A program made the position numbers and the translations under genes. Below are positions 23,935-36,575 of a stretch of DNA of 64,000 nucleotides, piece after piece. Where the stretch lies: positions 44,997,469 to 45,061,468 of the forward strand of contig QVOM02000073.1 of assembly GCA_003586115.2 (NCBI GenBank), in the 5' to 3' direction. This DNA is from Salvator merianae (Eukaryota > Chordata > Lepidosauria > Squamata > Teiidae). Positions within the stretch are counted from its first letter, which is position 1. Each line of letters begins with the position of its first letter. The notes under the pieces are model-generated. The model had not been told where the DNA came from. It did not search any database and saw only the letters and a program-made list of their open reading frames with translations.

Positions 23935-24840
23935 TTTTGAGGAGTCTCTACTAAGGGGCATTATCAACAGCTTTTTGAAAATCTGAATATTTGATGTCCA
24001 CAGTTAACTAGACAGAAGCTTCCCTTATTGGAAGCAATGCTAGCAGTCTTTGAGCAAGACCTGTGTCTTGGGTCTCTGTGTATCTTGGTAATTTCATCTA
24101 TCATACTGATTTCCAGGAACTTCCCTGGAACAGATTAAGCTGACAGGCCTATAATTTCCTGGGTCTCCCCTTGAGCCTGTTTCAGAAATTGGACTTAATG
24201 TTGGCCATCTTCCAGTTCTCAACAACAGATGCCAAGCATAGTGACAAGTTCCATATTTTTGTTAGGAGCCCCCCTGTCTGAGCTTTGAGCTCATTAATAA
24301 CTCTTGTGTGGATAACCTCAGAGTCTGCTGATCTGTCAAGGTATAATTTGTTAGACCTACTGCTTCTTCTCTCTCACCACCACTATCTGTCAGTTTGTCG
24401 GAGCCCCTTTTTGAGAATTGAGCTCAGAAAGGGATCTGTTCCAACTCTGTGCTGTGAAGGGACAGGCAAATAATTCATTCAGGATCTTTAAATTTATCTC
24501 GTTTTGAGATCCCTCATCAACCAAAGAACTAGCTGACTTCCTGCTGCAAATGTGAGTTTTGTTTTTTTAATCCGTCTTAGCAATATGCTCCTCAAATTTT
24601 CTTTTTGCGTTTCTTTTGCCAAAATATGTGTTTCCTTTTGTTTTCTTCATTAGGGCAAGCCTTATGCTTTCTAAAAGGATGATCTCTTGCCTTTTAAGAG
24701 CTTCCTTTATGCTGCCATTCAACCATGCTGGACTCTTCTTGGCCTTGGAAGTTCTTTTAAAATCCTTTTTGGGAGGAAATGTATGATGATTCCACATGCA
24801 TATCACATAGGAAGAGTATTCCTCTTGACACAAACTGTTC
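23935..24840 (-). mobile_element. CR1-type LINE ORF2 fragment, N-terminal RT region
   Basis: Minus-strand translation gives KKSPAWLNGSIKEALKRQEI and RKFEEHIAKTD near 24.57-24.83 kb, the segment before the reverse transcriptase. Further left, broken frames resemble the start of the RT domain (SVPGKFLE, and a region like the SKAFDTV lead-in). Many stops; inactive. Confidence 0.65.
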
Positions 24841-27108
24841 TGAGAAGTCAGAACATCTCATCCTACTTTGGTAGAGGGTTTTTTTTTGGGGGGGGGGGTG
24901 TCCAGAATCTGTGGTGTGCCTGTCTTCCTCTTGTGACATCTGGGCAACCAATTGGGAATGTGGGAAAAATGTAGGCCATCCACCATCTATAGATGTACAC
25001 TGAGTTTCCCAGTAGGATAAAAGTACAATAAAAATTGCAAACTTTATAGAACGTTGTGTATATTAAAATTCCCTTTTTTATACTTCAGTTCCTTCATTTA
25101 TTCCAACTCATACTGCTGTTTATGATAATACTTTGCTCCATTTCTCATGCGTCTGTTATTAATATATTTCCACCCACCTCTGCTGACAGAGAATGGCATC
25201 ACAAAATGAATGACAGCAAAGTGTTTTAAGTTACTCCTTTTGTTTGCATTTTGAGACTTCCAGAAGGTTTCCAGGAGGCAGCAGTTCATGGTCCTCCATT
25301 AGGGGAAAGTTAACATCCTTTTTAGCATCAGCTGGATCTTCAATAAGTGAACCCATTACGTTACTCCCAGTGCAAAAAAGTTATTCTGGGTAATTATTGC
25401 TGTCATTTAAAATCATATGAAATTCAAGCCTTTTGTCTTCATCCCTTTGCTTAGGGGGATAAAAAGCTATTCTCCAGATATATTTTTAATATCACAACAT
25501 ACATGCAGATAGAGTAATGCTGTTACAGAATGCTAGTGATCCAGAGAAAACTTAAAAATATGCTCTAGCCAAAACGGATACTTTTAGCTTGCATTGGTTT
25601 TTAATATTATCTTGCCTACTAAACAATATGAGAGTTGGAAGCACCCAACTTGAACAAGCTGGGAGTGAGCCCCCATGCCTTAAGTGGGGTTTCCTTTTGA
25701 CTGAACAAAGAAGGAGTGAATTATTTGTTTGGATCGTGCCCCATACCAAGAAATTAATGTCTCTAAATGTTTTAGACCACATCTATCACCAGCTGTTCTA
25801 GCTGCATGGAAACAGGGTTGTCCTCCAGCAAATCTGGAAGACAGCAGGCAGGAACTGCAGACGAAAATTGATCAAGTGGGTTTTGAAAGGCTGTGCGCTT
25901 GCTCTAGCTGTAAAAGACCCTATCAAAGGACCAGTGGTCCTTATAAGAACTTTTGGAATGCAATCATTTGCAGTCTAGAGTGTATATTACACAGCCATCC
26001 GTTGTTTAAATAGTGTTTGGCATTTTCACTGGGTGACTTCGTCACAGACAGACTTAAATTTCTCTGACCCTTGTTTGGATTTGTCTGACTCTGTAGAAAG
26101 AAGAATCTTCCAAAGGTCAAGGGGGTCCCTTTGACTTAAATGAAGCCTCATTCATTCCATATCTCATTTGCATTACTCTGCATAATATAAAAAATCCAGT
26201 GGCTCCAATGAAGCCTCCTCCCCCCCCCCATCTAAGATGGCTTCAGGAGGCTTTACTTTTTTCTTAGGAGCTGTTTCATTTCTTTAGTATGTTTCCTGTC
26301 TTGTAAATAAATGAACTTCTTGTAACTACTCTCCCTCCTGTCTGCGTTACCAGCCAACTCTGGCTGCCTTCCACATTCCCCGTAGCTCAGAATGATTGAT
26401 ACCCAAACTGTCCTTGAAACAATCCTGGAATGCTGAGCCTTTTGTTCAAACAATGTCACTCCCCAGTAAAATTATTTCTTTCTATCACTGAAAATCATAG
26501 CCTGATGAAGTCCGGTATTGAAAAGTTTTTCCAGTCATTAAACATTAACCTTTTTCAGAGCTTCTCCTGTGCAATGTTCACTCAGAATAGTGTGCCCTCA
26601 GTGTTATCTCATCCATTCCACATCAATTAATTCATATGTCTATTCTGTCCTATACCCTAAAGTTCTAAGGGCAGATTACAGTAAAACTACCCTGTTTCCA
26701 CTCCTGTGCTTCAGTTCCATTCACCCCTCTTCCAGGCCTCTTTCATGGGGCTACCACAATGTTTGGTTGGCTATCTCCATGAGTGTCACTCTAGTAATAA
26801 ATACTACCCTCCCTTTCTAAAAATGAGGTTTCAGCTCCTCCTCCCCATAAACCAGATATTCAGACCCTTGAATTTTTGCATTGGTTTTTTGGAACCTGAT
26901 GTTTGCATTGGTTTTGACTTTTTTATTCTAATATTCACAAAGGTTTCTTTCTCTTTCTCCACTACATCCATTAGGACAGACGTGCCCGCAGAATACGCCC
27001 TATAAGCCCTTTATCCTGCTTTTCAGCAGGGCGCTCGAGTGACTGTGCATGGCAGAAACAACCTCTGGCCACATCAGTGCCACCTATTTCCCCACCTGTA
27101 GATATAGC
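24841..27108. other. non-coding interval, 2.3 kb
   Basis: No exon found. Includes G- and C-runs at 24888-24898 and 26220-26229. Confidence 0.45.
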
Positions 27109-27485
27109 CTAAGAGTGCAATCAGACATGCTTAAAGAGGCACCTTCTGGGTGAATTTGAATCTGTAACAACAGACATGTTTCCATACATTTGCCTTACTT
27201 CATCTTGAAGCTTCAGAAAGGATACTTCTTCAACATTTGGTATTTCATAGCTCTGAAGGCATCACTTTCTTTAAGCCAGGTTGGGCAGGGGTGGGGTTTC
27301 CCACCGGGTAAGCATTGCCTGACTTGGGAGCAAATATAGACTGCAGAGTGTGGCAGAATAAGGTAGGTTCTCAGTCATATATTCGGGCAACTGTTTTTTA
27401 GGCTTTTTGTGTGTGTGTCTGGAGATAGGCCACATTTTCTTAAAGGGATGCCTGTAAAAAGCACTGTCTGATCACACCCTCAGTC
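27109..27485. mobile_element. putative non-autonomous DNA transposon
   Basis: Candidate inverted termini: aagagtgcaatcagacatgc at the left and gcactgtctgatcacaccct at the right. The right half (ggttctcagtcatatatt, onward) recurs at 55.79-55.95 kb. Confidence 0.6.
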
Positions 27486-29697
27486 TACCTAGGAGCAGGT
27501 GGCTGCCAACCAAGTTTCCATGATTCTGCTTGTAGTCTCTCTGCCACTACCAACACCTCTACTTGGAGCATGAATCCCTTGCCAACAACTCTGCTTGTTT
27601 CTGATAGCAGGTTGTTAACAGTAAGTTGTCTGTTTCAAAATCTATGTATCCAGCCTCATAAAAGTGGGCTAGTTTTTAAAATCCTTGGCAGAATGACACT
27701 CCAGGAGCTGCCATGACTTATTTCTAATCATGAAGTGGCTTTTGAATGCTGCATGCTTTTTCCATTACTGTCAAGATATTTGTGGGGCAGTTGCTGCTTT
27801 TAAAGGACCACATTTACTTGCCATTTTGGTGAATGGTACCTGACTGGCATGCCACTTTATCATCAATGTGAATGATGTTCTTGGCATTTTACATTGGTGC
27901 TCCTTTTTCCTATAACTTCAGGGAGACTTTCTAGAGCATACTTTTTCTTTTTATGGAAATGGCTAAGTGGCTAAAGATGCCAACAGGGATCCAGATCCAG
28001 ATCTGTTTAGCTCTTTCATAAAGTGTTCAAGAACATCAGAGAGTTATTTTGTTCTTATAATATAAAGTTGGTATTGCAGTGATTTGAGTAATTTTATTAG
28101 AATTTTTTGCCAACAACATTTTCTAGCATGCCGAGCCCAAGCAAGTTACGGAAAACTGGTTTTTCATCCACAGAGGCAAATGGTCTATAAGTGCCAATTT
28201 CACTGATAGTTACCACAAAAAGGAATGTGAAAAAAGAGCATCCGCCTATTTTATATTAGCATACTCATTTGTGCTTTTCAGTGCCATGCTTACAGTAAGT
28301 TATTGTCCAACTGGTAATATTCAGTGCAGCCTGTTTCTAATCCTGTTTGGACCAAGGCAAAGGTGGAGAAAGGACAGAAAAAATAACTAGAAATTATTTT
28401 GTGCCTTCTTTCCAGATTGCATTAGCACACCTGGTTTTGCATAAGATGATTTTTGCTTGTCCTTGAATGGTGAGACATATTTTTGTTCATTTTATGCAGT
28501 CTAGAAATTTTCAGCCATGGGATCCGGCTGTTGCAGTACCGCTGTCTTCCATTGGTTGTCTGTGGCTCTCAAGCCAGACATAGTTCCCCTAGCATTCAGC
28601 CTTTACTTGCATAACATGGTTTTTATCCTTCATGGTGGTTTCAGAGAACTAAACCATAGCATTATATGAGGGAAGACTGCATTTGAATTACATAGAAACT
28701 AAGAGTCTTGCTGTAAAGGCTCAGATTTTATGGTTCCTCTCTCTCATTTAATATTAAAGCTTCTGTGAAACTCGAGAAGTCTTGACTTTCTAAGAAGAAT
28801 GTATTTTAGTGATTCTTGGAACAATTTCTTCATTACTTCTAAGGTTCCCCCAAGAGAAGAACTGTGCTTAAATCTCACTAAGAGGTTATTTTTTTACAAG
28901 TGGTTGGTTTTGACTGAATTGTGCGATTAACTAAAGAAATTGGATCATGTTAGACGTAACTGTCTCAGCTTAATGAATCATGGAGTCAGAAGTGAATAAT
29001 GGACGTTGTACCTGTAACCTTTTCCTCTCCTTCCTCTCCTTGACTTCCAAGGTTTCTTTCTCACAATATCCAACCTGAAGCAGACTACTGTGATTTATTT
29101 ATGCCTGCTAACTAGGATAGGAAGAAAAATCAGCTCATTGCTTCCTGAAATCCTGTCTGATGCTGGTTTCATATTTGTGGTTTATTAAGTGAAGCACAGA
29201 CATCCTGTTGGGCCTTTTACAGAAAAAAAAAGGCTTTTTACTTAACAAATTATGGCTTATTTACTCAGGACTGTTACATCTGAACTGCTGCAGCTGATTT
29301 TTCCATTTGCTGAACAAAATGTATACTACTTTACATTTTAAAAAAGAATAAAATTCCTTGGTAATACATTTGAAGTTTCACTCTTTTATAGAAATCCCTT
29401 CCTCTTCATATGATAATATAGCTAAACACTAACATGATACCATGGTGTTTGGCCCATGTGATTTGCAATCCACCTGTGATTGCAAATACTTCTTCTTGAG
29501 CTTTGGATGATTACAAAAATGATCTGTTCTGCCACAAGCAGGGTACCGGTATATTTTCCATGTATATATTTATAAAAAGCAAATGACTGCAATATAGATT
29601 AAAATTAGAAGCACAGTAAAATTATGTTTGCCCTTCCATGATCAATGACACAAAGATATTGAAACTTGCTTAGCCTAGAGTGTTTCTTGTTTATAAT
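27486..29697. other. non-coding interval, 2.2 kb
   Basis: No exon, RNA gene or recognised repeat. It appears to be unique sequence. Confidence 0.5.
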
Positions 29698-30070
29698 GGG
29701 TGCCCCCGGATGCTGGTTAAAACCTGCAATCCGGGACTATGTTGGGAATGCCACACATATCCGTGGCATTCCCAATATGGTCTCAGGCGATCCTGAAACA
29801 TTGCTATTATGGGAAATCCAACAACAATGCCAGGTTTCCCATGACAGCAATTGCCTGCTCCACTGCTGGTTCCTTGCTGTTCCAAGTATCTGTTCCAAGT
29901 ATACTGTTCCAAGTATCCAGATGCTAGCCAAGCACAGGAGAACAACAAAGGAAAGTGAGCAGATTCTCGGCTAGCATTCGGGTATTTGGAACAGGAACAA
30001 TCATAACAGAAGGAGCCTGCAGATATACGTAAGGGCTTGGGATTGTCTGGCAGGGGCTGCAAGAGGCAAT
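29698..30070. mobile_element. foldback DNA element, copy A
   Basis: Starts gggtgcccccggatgctgg and has the palindrome tgggaatgccac...gtggcattccca. A long internal inverted pair follows: gttccttgctgttccaagta and onward at 29870-29940 versus 29968-30030. Same family as 44592-44960. Confidence 0.6.
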
Positions 30071-30082
30071 TGCAGGATCTAA

Positions 30083-30310
30083 AGAAGATCATAAGAGGAG
30101 ACTTGCTGGATCAGGCCATGGTCCATCTGGTCTAGCATCCTGTCTCACGCAGTGGCCCACCAATTGCTTCTGGGCATTCTTAAGCAAAAGATGAAGACAA
30201 AAGCTTCACCAGCTCTCGACTCCCTGCAAATGGCCTTTAGAGGCATCCTGCCTGTCTCTCCAACCTGTGTTCCACAACTGCCCTCCTGCTGTCTGGGGCA
30301 CCCAATGTGT
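30083..30310 (-). mobile_element. CR1-type LINE 3' UTR fragment
   Basis: gatcataagaggagacttgc, catctggtctagcatcctgt and ttctgggcattcttaagcaa match in reverse the 3' end at 41.1-41.28 kb. Confidence 0.8.
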
Positions 30311-30896
30311 TCTGACAGAATTAGGGTCTCTAATCATCAAGTCTATCCAAAAGGCTGAGAAAATCCAGGAATCGGGTGGGAAGAAGGCAGCTTGTGCAAG
30401 TGATGAGAAGATTTATAGTGGGCAGTTGAGAGCCAAATCCCAGAATAACACACCAGGGGTCTGATGGTGAGAAAACAAGCAGTAGTGGATCCAGTGCAGA
30501 GAAGCATTTTGTGGCACCTTCAAGTCTATAAGTAGCAAAGCTTTCACGAACTCACATTCCAAGAGCCTCTGTTACAGCCAGACAAGAGAGATACAGGGCT
30601 AAAATTCCAGCCACAGTCATATGTTAAATACAATTACTGAAACCATTCTACAGCATCAGATAGTAACTGTTGGTTATTGTGTGCCAAATCTTTTTTTTAA
30701 CCACAATAACCGGAGAAAGAACATTCTTGAATATACCCTTGAGAAAAAAAAACCCTGAGATTAGATTAAATATAAGCAGTGTAAAACAATCTGTTATCGC
30801 TTTTGTGACCCATCCTTGCTAAAAAATACCACTTAAAAAAACAACAACCCTACAGTAGGAGTGAATACGGTTTCAATTGCCTTTTCTCTTTTCTAG
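30311..30896. other. upstream intron end with short repeat
   Basis: 30510-30555 (gtggcaccttcaagtctata, agctttcacgaactcac) resembles the short repeat with ggcacc...agctttc wording common in reptile genomes, perhaps Penelope-like. The polypyrimidine tract of the SHROOM1 acceptor ends at 30896. Confidence 0.4.
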
Positions 30897-31042
30897 GACC
30901 ATCTCTCCATTCATGAACTATAATGATGTTATCTGAAAATAGCTGCCAGGAAATATGTTTCTTTTTGGACAGAAGATCAAATACCTCTTAATGTTTTACT
31001 AGTTCCTTTTCTGGACGACCAGCTTGATTGGAAGTAGAGAAC
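30897..31042 (+). other. SHROOM1: 5' UTR part of the large SHROOM1 exon, with three upstream ORFs
   Basis: A pyrimidine tract (tttctcttttctag) ends at 30896, so the exon should begin at 30897. Before the main ATG lie three short upstream ORFs: 30913-30936 (7 codons plus stop), 30923-30991 (opens with two adjacent ATGs, 22 codons plus stop) and 30955-31002 (15 codons plus stop). None overlaps the main start. An in-frame TGA at 31025-31027 stops any reading from upstream into the main frame. Such leaders often reduce initiation at the main ORF. The first non-coding exon and promoter were not found. Confidence 0.6.
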
Positions 31043-33703
31043 ATGTCTTCTTATGAGAGAGAAATGTCTAAATGGAACCCCAGATATATCACCGGCATAA
31101 CAGAGTTGTTGAAGCCAATGGCCTCACCCAGGGAAACTACCAGGTTATTTCCAGAGAAGCCCGTCACTCTCATAGATCAATGTTTACACATCCCTGGCAA
31201 AGCAGACTCCGCATACAGCTCTTTCTCAGGTGGCTCAAATATTCCAGAATACCCTCTGCCATTATGCTACAATGAACATGATTCCCTGCCTCCAAAGCAG
31301 CTGTCATATATGGACTTGGGGTATGTAAGGGGCATTTACGATCCTAGCACAATAAATACAGAACTGAAATGCGTGCATGAAAATCAGTCATTGGGTAAGG
31401 GGAGCTGCTATAAATGGAAAAACGCTGGTCACAGCAGAGCAAATGAAAGCACTCCTCCGTGCGGGATGCAACCATCCATAGCATCGGCCAAGTTACCCCC
31501 TCCTCTTTCACCTCCTCCATTCCCATCAGCTCAAGTTCATAGCTATAATACTAACAGCAGTGTACCTCTAGCTCACTCTGGACTTGATTTGGATCGTTAT
31601 GTACAACTGGAAGTGTGTCCTCGAGTTACTAACAAAGGCAATGCTTTTGATGCTCCAGAAAACTGTCACAATGATTATTGTTTCTCAAGATGTGATCATG
31701 AAAGGCTAATCATCAAAGAGGGGGATACTTGTTATGTAGCTGACCAGTCTGCCGCAAAAAATTCTAAAACCTCCACATCCACTGAACTGTCTTGCACATT
31801 TCAAGAACATTTAAAATCCAGGTTTTTGACCAGAACCCAGAAGGCTGTGTCTGCTCAGAATCTACCTTCTGCAAGTCCAGAGGTGATGAACTCTGAGTCC
31901 TTTCCTTCCTTACATACAAGCCCCACTGCTGTTAATGATACACAAGAGAACAAACAGTATTTTTGTGCCGGCAGTGTACACAAGCCACCCGTCCAAGAGG
32001 CAGATTTGCCAAACACTCTGGCAGGACCCAGGGATAAGGAGAGTCAGCTTGACGGTATTCAGTACCCATGCCCAGCTACTGATCATTCAAGCTTGGATCA
32101 GGCTGCACAGGAGAGCTGTGTGGACTTAGCATGCGTTGACAGCTCTCTCTCCAGCACGGCTGCTTTTGGGATAATTAACAGCTATAAACAGAAGAAATGT
32201 TTCTTCAACCCTGAGAAAGAAAAGTGCAAAGATGGTTGGCAGCAACTTCTGAAACAACAGACCAGAATGCAGAAACCAGCATTTCATGGTTTGGACTTCG
32301 CAGAAGCTCCTCGCTCTGAAGTTTATCAGATCACCAACACAAGATCTTATTACACTCACGATGCAGTGAATTCTGCATCCCAGTCCCTCAACGGGCTGAG
32401 AAAAACAAAGCAAAAAGATGTTAATAGCAGTCCTGACCTTCTTGAAAGCCCCAGACATGAGGAAATGATCACGTCTGTTCATTTTTCAAACCAGCAATTT
32501 TCTACGGAAGCTGAAAGCCAATCCCAGAATGACTCGGCCAGGATAAAGATAAACAGAAAGACAACTCCCCTGCTTTATTACCTTTCTGGTGGGAAAAATT
32601 CCAACTTTCTGAGCCACGAATGTCAGGCTCGGGAGCAAAAAGACTTTGCAATGAGATCTCAAAGCAGCAATGCATCAGTCTCTGCAGCCTCGGCAGAGAT
32701 ACCAAAAGACAGTAAAATCTGCATGGATGATGCCGGCAGCAGTTTGGGAGAGCTCATTTTGGGGAGCCCAACATCATCTGTGGATGAGAAGTTCAATAAT
32801 GACTATCGGGAAAGATTAAAGATTGCCCAGCGCAAGGTCCTGAGAGAAACCTCTTTCAAGAGAAAGGATTTGCAGATGAGCCTGCCCGTTCGGCTAAAGC
32901 AGAAACCTTCTTCGAGGCCTTCCATTCAACATTTCAGATCTCTGTCCTTATCTAGTACAAATGAGGACTCTAAATCCATTTCTTTCCCCAGGCCACTGGA
33001 AAGTATCAGTATGGATGAAGAACTGAAAAGGCCACAAACAGCTAGAATTGGAGGAAGGAAAAGGGCCACCAAGGAACAAAAGAAGATCTCCTATTCTGAG
33101 CCTGAAAAGCTCAATCAGCTAGATGATCAGAAAGATCAAAGTGTGTTGTGGAGAAAGAAAAATGCAAGGTCTCGGTCTGATGAGATCCATGAGCAAGACA
33201 GCTGGATATTCAGAAGTAAAGCTCAGGAGAATCAAGGCAGGACCCTTTCTAAAGCAGAACTGAAACAAATACAGCACAAGGCACTTATTGAGTACATGGA
33301 ACGAAAGATTGGGCAACGTCCTGCTTCTGCTCCCCAGTCCGGTGCAAACCTGAAGCCTCCTTTGCAAATGAAGATTTCTTCTCTAAAGGGAGTTTCAGAA
33401 GATGCCACTTCCCGTCCCAGCGTCAGTAGAAACTTGCAGAAGGCGGATGACTTTTGTCAGTTCTCAGGGAAAATTCTGGAACCACCTCCTTTCTCTTCTG
33501 CTTTAACTTCTAAAACTTCTACCTTGACTGATGGATGCAGTGCCAGTCCTCTCGAGACAGTAATGGCTCAGGATGGTGCGCCACCTGCTGGCAGTGAGGG
33601 ACACTGCAACTTCCAAGGAACCTCAGCTAGGAATTTTCTTCATCAAGGTTCTGCCTTCAGCAAAGGCCCAAGGAGATTAATATCTGCCTCTTCTCCTGTG
33701 CAG
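31043..33703 (+). CDS. SHROOM1: SHROOM1 large coding exon: N-terminus through ASD1
   Basis: The exon encodes 887 residues and ends in phase 0 at a CAG|GTAATC donor. The start is the ATG at 31043. It has an A at -3 (gagaacATG) and is the first ATG after the in-frame TGA at 31025; the same frame also opens at a TTG at 31028, which is unlikely to be used. Residues 55-62 read DSAYSSFS, a short motif shared near the N-terminus of Shroom proteins, followed by YMDLGYVRGIY. A proline-rich stretch (KLPPPLSPPPFP, about residues 150-162) could bind SH3-type domains. ASD1 is clear: DEKFNNDYRERL starts at 581, then RKVLRETSFKRKDLQMSLP, and RIGGRKR starts at 668, followed by SYSEPEKL. The rest is serine-rich and low in complexity, as expected of a scaffold linker. 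Reading through the donor adds only five residues before a stop. Confidence 0.9.
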
Positions 33704-34003
33704 GTAATCAACTCAATATAACTTGCTATAAATAGTTAAGTTAAATTTAAATCATCAGTCATAAAAGTTTTGAGCAGTGAATATGTAAAGTCAGTCATTT
33801 GACATTACTGGAAAAGACATATGACAGTTTGTGCTATGTGAACAGGGGAATAGGAAGTTGTGACTCTTCAATGCAGTTTTGATTCTTACAGATGTCCCTA
33901 GCATTTTGTTAAAAATTCAGCATGTAACTCTGAGCCCAAAATCTGAAGAATGGCACCCTTAAATCAAAGGCCATCAGCCTGAAATAAATGAATATGAAGA
34001 AGC

Positions 34004-35660
34004 CTATTTATTTATTTATATGCATTTTTATCTCGCCCTATACCTGAAGGTCTCAGGGTGGGTTACAACAATTAAGACAACAACAAAAAAACCTCATAAA
34101 AGGCATGCAATAAAGCAGGAGTCTGAAAGTAGGGAGGGAAAGCTGTACCTTTAGCCAAAGGCAAGGGTAAATAGGTGCGTCTTTATTGCTCTCCTAAGCT
34201 GTAAAGTGAAGAAGCTTGATGCACCTCAGGGGGAAGAGTGTTCCACAGTCTGGGGGGCACCACTGAAAAGGCTCTATCCCGGGTGCCCACCCCTTTAGCT
34301 GTTGAAGGCAGTGGGTCAACCAGGAGGGCCACATCTGCAGATCTTAAGGAACAGGCAGGTTGATATGGGAGGAGACGCTCCTTTAGGTATTTGGGGCCCA
34401 AGCCATTTAGGACCTTATAAGTTAAGGTTAACACTTTGAATCGGGCTTAGTAGCGAATTGGCAGCAGTGCAGCTCTTTTAAAACCAGCATGATATGCATC
34501 TGGCCAGCTGTTCTAGTCAGTAGTCTTGCTGCTGTCTTCTGCACCAGTTGCAGCTTCCGTACCGTCTTCAAGAGCAGCCCCATGTAAAGTACATTACAGT
34601 AATCCAATCTGGAAGTTACCAAAGCATGGATTACTGTGGCCAGATCATCTCTGTCTAGTAGGGGTTGTAGTAGGCTAACCAGCTGTAGCTGGAGGTATGT
34701 ATTCTTGGCCACCACCTCCACCTGAGTTTCAAGTGTAAGCGTAGAATCCAAGAGTACACCCAGATTCCACATCTGTCTTTTCCAGGGCTAAGCAACCCCA
34801 TCAAGGGCCAGATGCCTTTCAACTTCATGAACCCGAGACCCTGTGACACACAGTACCTCCGTCTTGTCTGGATTCAGCTTCAATTTATTGGCCCTCATCC
34901 AGCCCATTACTGCTCCCAGGCACCTGTTCAGCACTTCAACCACCCGTCCTGATTCAGATGGCACAGATATATATAGCTGGGTGTCATCTGCATATCGATG
35001 ACTTACTCCAAATCTCCTGATGACCTCCCCCAGTGGCTTCATATAGATATTGAAAAGCATGGGAGATAAGATTGACCCCTCAGGAACCCCACACCTAAGT
35101 TCCTAGGATGATGAGCAGGAATCTCCCACAACTACCTTCTGGAATCGGTCTTGGGGATTGGAGTGGAACTACTGTAACACAGTGCCTCCAACTCCTAAAT
35201 TCCGTAGTCTCTCCAGAACGATATCATAATCAATGGTGTCAAGAGCTGCCGAGAGGTCCAGGAGAACGAATAGGGACACATTCCCCTTGTCTTTCTCCTG
35301 GAGAAGGTCATCAAGTAAGGCGACCAAGGTTGTTTCTTTGTCATAACCAGACCTGAAACCAATTGAAATGGGTCTAGATAATCACCTTCTTCCAAGCATG
35401 CTTGTAGTTGAACAGCTACTCTCTAATACCTTGCTCAAAAATGATACGTTGGCCACCGGGCGATAGTTGTTTACATCATCTGGATTCAGAGAGGACTTCT
35501 CAAGGAGGGACCGTACCACCTCCTCTTTAAGAGCCAGCGGGACCAGCCCATCTCTCAAGGAGGCATTTACTACTCCCTGGACTTACCTGGTCATACCCTC
35601 CTTGCTAGCTTTTATCAATCAAGAAGGGCAAGGATCTAGAGGGCACGTAGTAGGTTGAAC
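34004..35660 (-). mobile_element. L2-type LINE, 1.65 kb, inside SHROOM1 intron
   Basis: Minus-strand frames carry FNIYMKPLGEVIRRFGV, YADDTQLYISV at about 34.96-34.99 kb, MRANKLKLNPDKTEVLC, LALDGVA and the C-terminal [11 protein letters not shown] and TRDRAFSVV blocks. The 3' tail is TAAA-type, read here as tttatttatttata. Fragmented into several frames, so inactive. Confidence 0.85.
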
Positions 35661-36439
35661 CTTAGCAAGCAGCTATCCATACTTATGGATTTCAATTGGA
35701 TGCCAGTGCATTTAGTTTTAAGAATGATCTAGCCATTAATGAGTTTCATGATGGTGTAAGTAAACCCTGCACTGAGTCTCCACTTACCTTGCAGGGAGGG
35801 TGCCTTGGAAAAAGGTGTAAGCCACTACATATTAAAAAACTATGGAGCAGGTCTACTGCACGCAAAGTTTGGCTTGGTCCAAACTTCTGAAAATCCCAAA
35901 GCATTTAGGGACTCGGGAAGGAGGAGGAGGACAATTTGATAGTCAAACACGGCAAGTCCTAGTAGGATTTTTGAGGAAGCAATGCGGGTTCATGGAGCAG
36001 GCTGCCTGTAGCATATATTAGGCTCTGAGGAAGATTAGGGTAGGATTCTACTTTTCCAGTACTTTTCCAGAAGATTCTTTAGCTCCCGGAAAGGTTCAGA
36101 ATAGTTCTTACTGGTCTTCTTTGGCCATGCAGGACAAAATCTTACAGTGTAGTCCTAACCATGTCTTCTCAGAAGGAAGTAGCTGTGTTGGACAGGGCCT
36201 CATGTCAAGCATATTATAAGTTACTGGAAACCAGTTGCCTGTATGAATCACTCCTCTGCAGCTCTGGCTGTGATCAGACTGGCTACTCAGGGTGACAAAA
36301 ATATGCATGTAAGATCTGAGGGTAACATGCCTGGGTATCCCTGTGGCGTGTGGCTTGTTTTGGGGAAGTGGGAAGAATAGGGAGGTGAGAGTGTGGGATT
36401 TCGCACTCTCAGAGTGCCTTGGTTGCGCACCCTGCCCTG
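35661..36439. other. SHROOM1: intronic interval
   Basis: Intron of SHROOM1. No exon or recognised repeat. Confidence 0.5.
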
Positions 36440-36575
36440 CAGTGCTGGACTGGGCATCGCATGACACCCATTACTGTAAATTTATAATGTATTGTTTTGT
36501 CCTGTATGAGTTTTTTTTTTCTGTTTGTTGTAAATTGCCTTGAGCATTTTTCTGAAAAAGCAGTATAAAAATAAA
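36440..36575 (+). mobile_element. LINE 3' end
   Basis: gtaaattgccttgagcattt, then gcagtataaaaataaaaat, typical of LINE 3' UTR ends in amniotes. A similar end is at 38390-38515. Confidence 0.5.

Noticed and set aside
31028..31042. TTG at 31028 as the SHROOM1 start
   Set aside because: A vertebrate mRNA would use the well-placed ATG at 31043; the TTG only extends the open frame by five codons.
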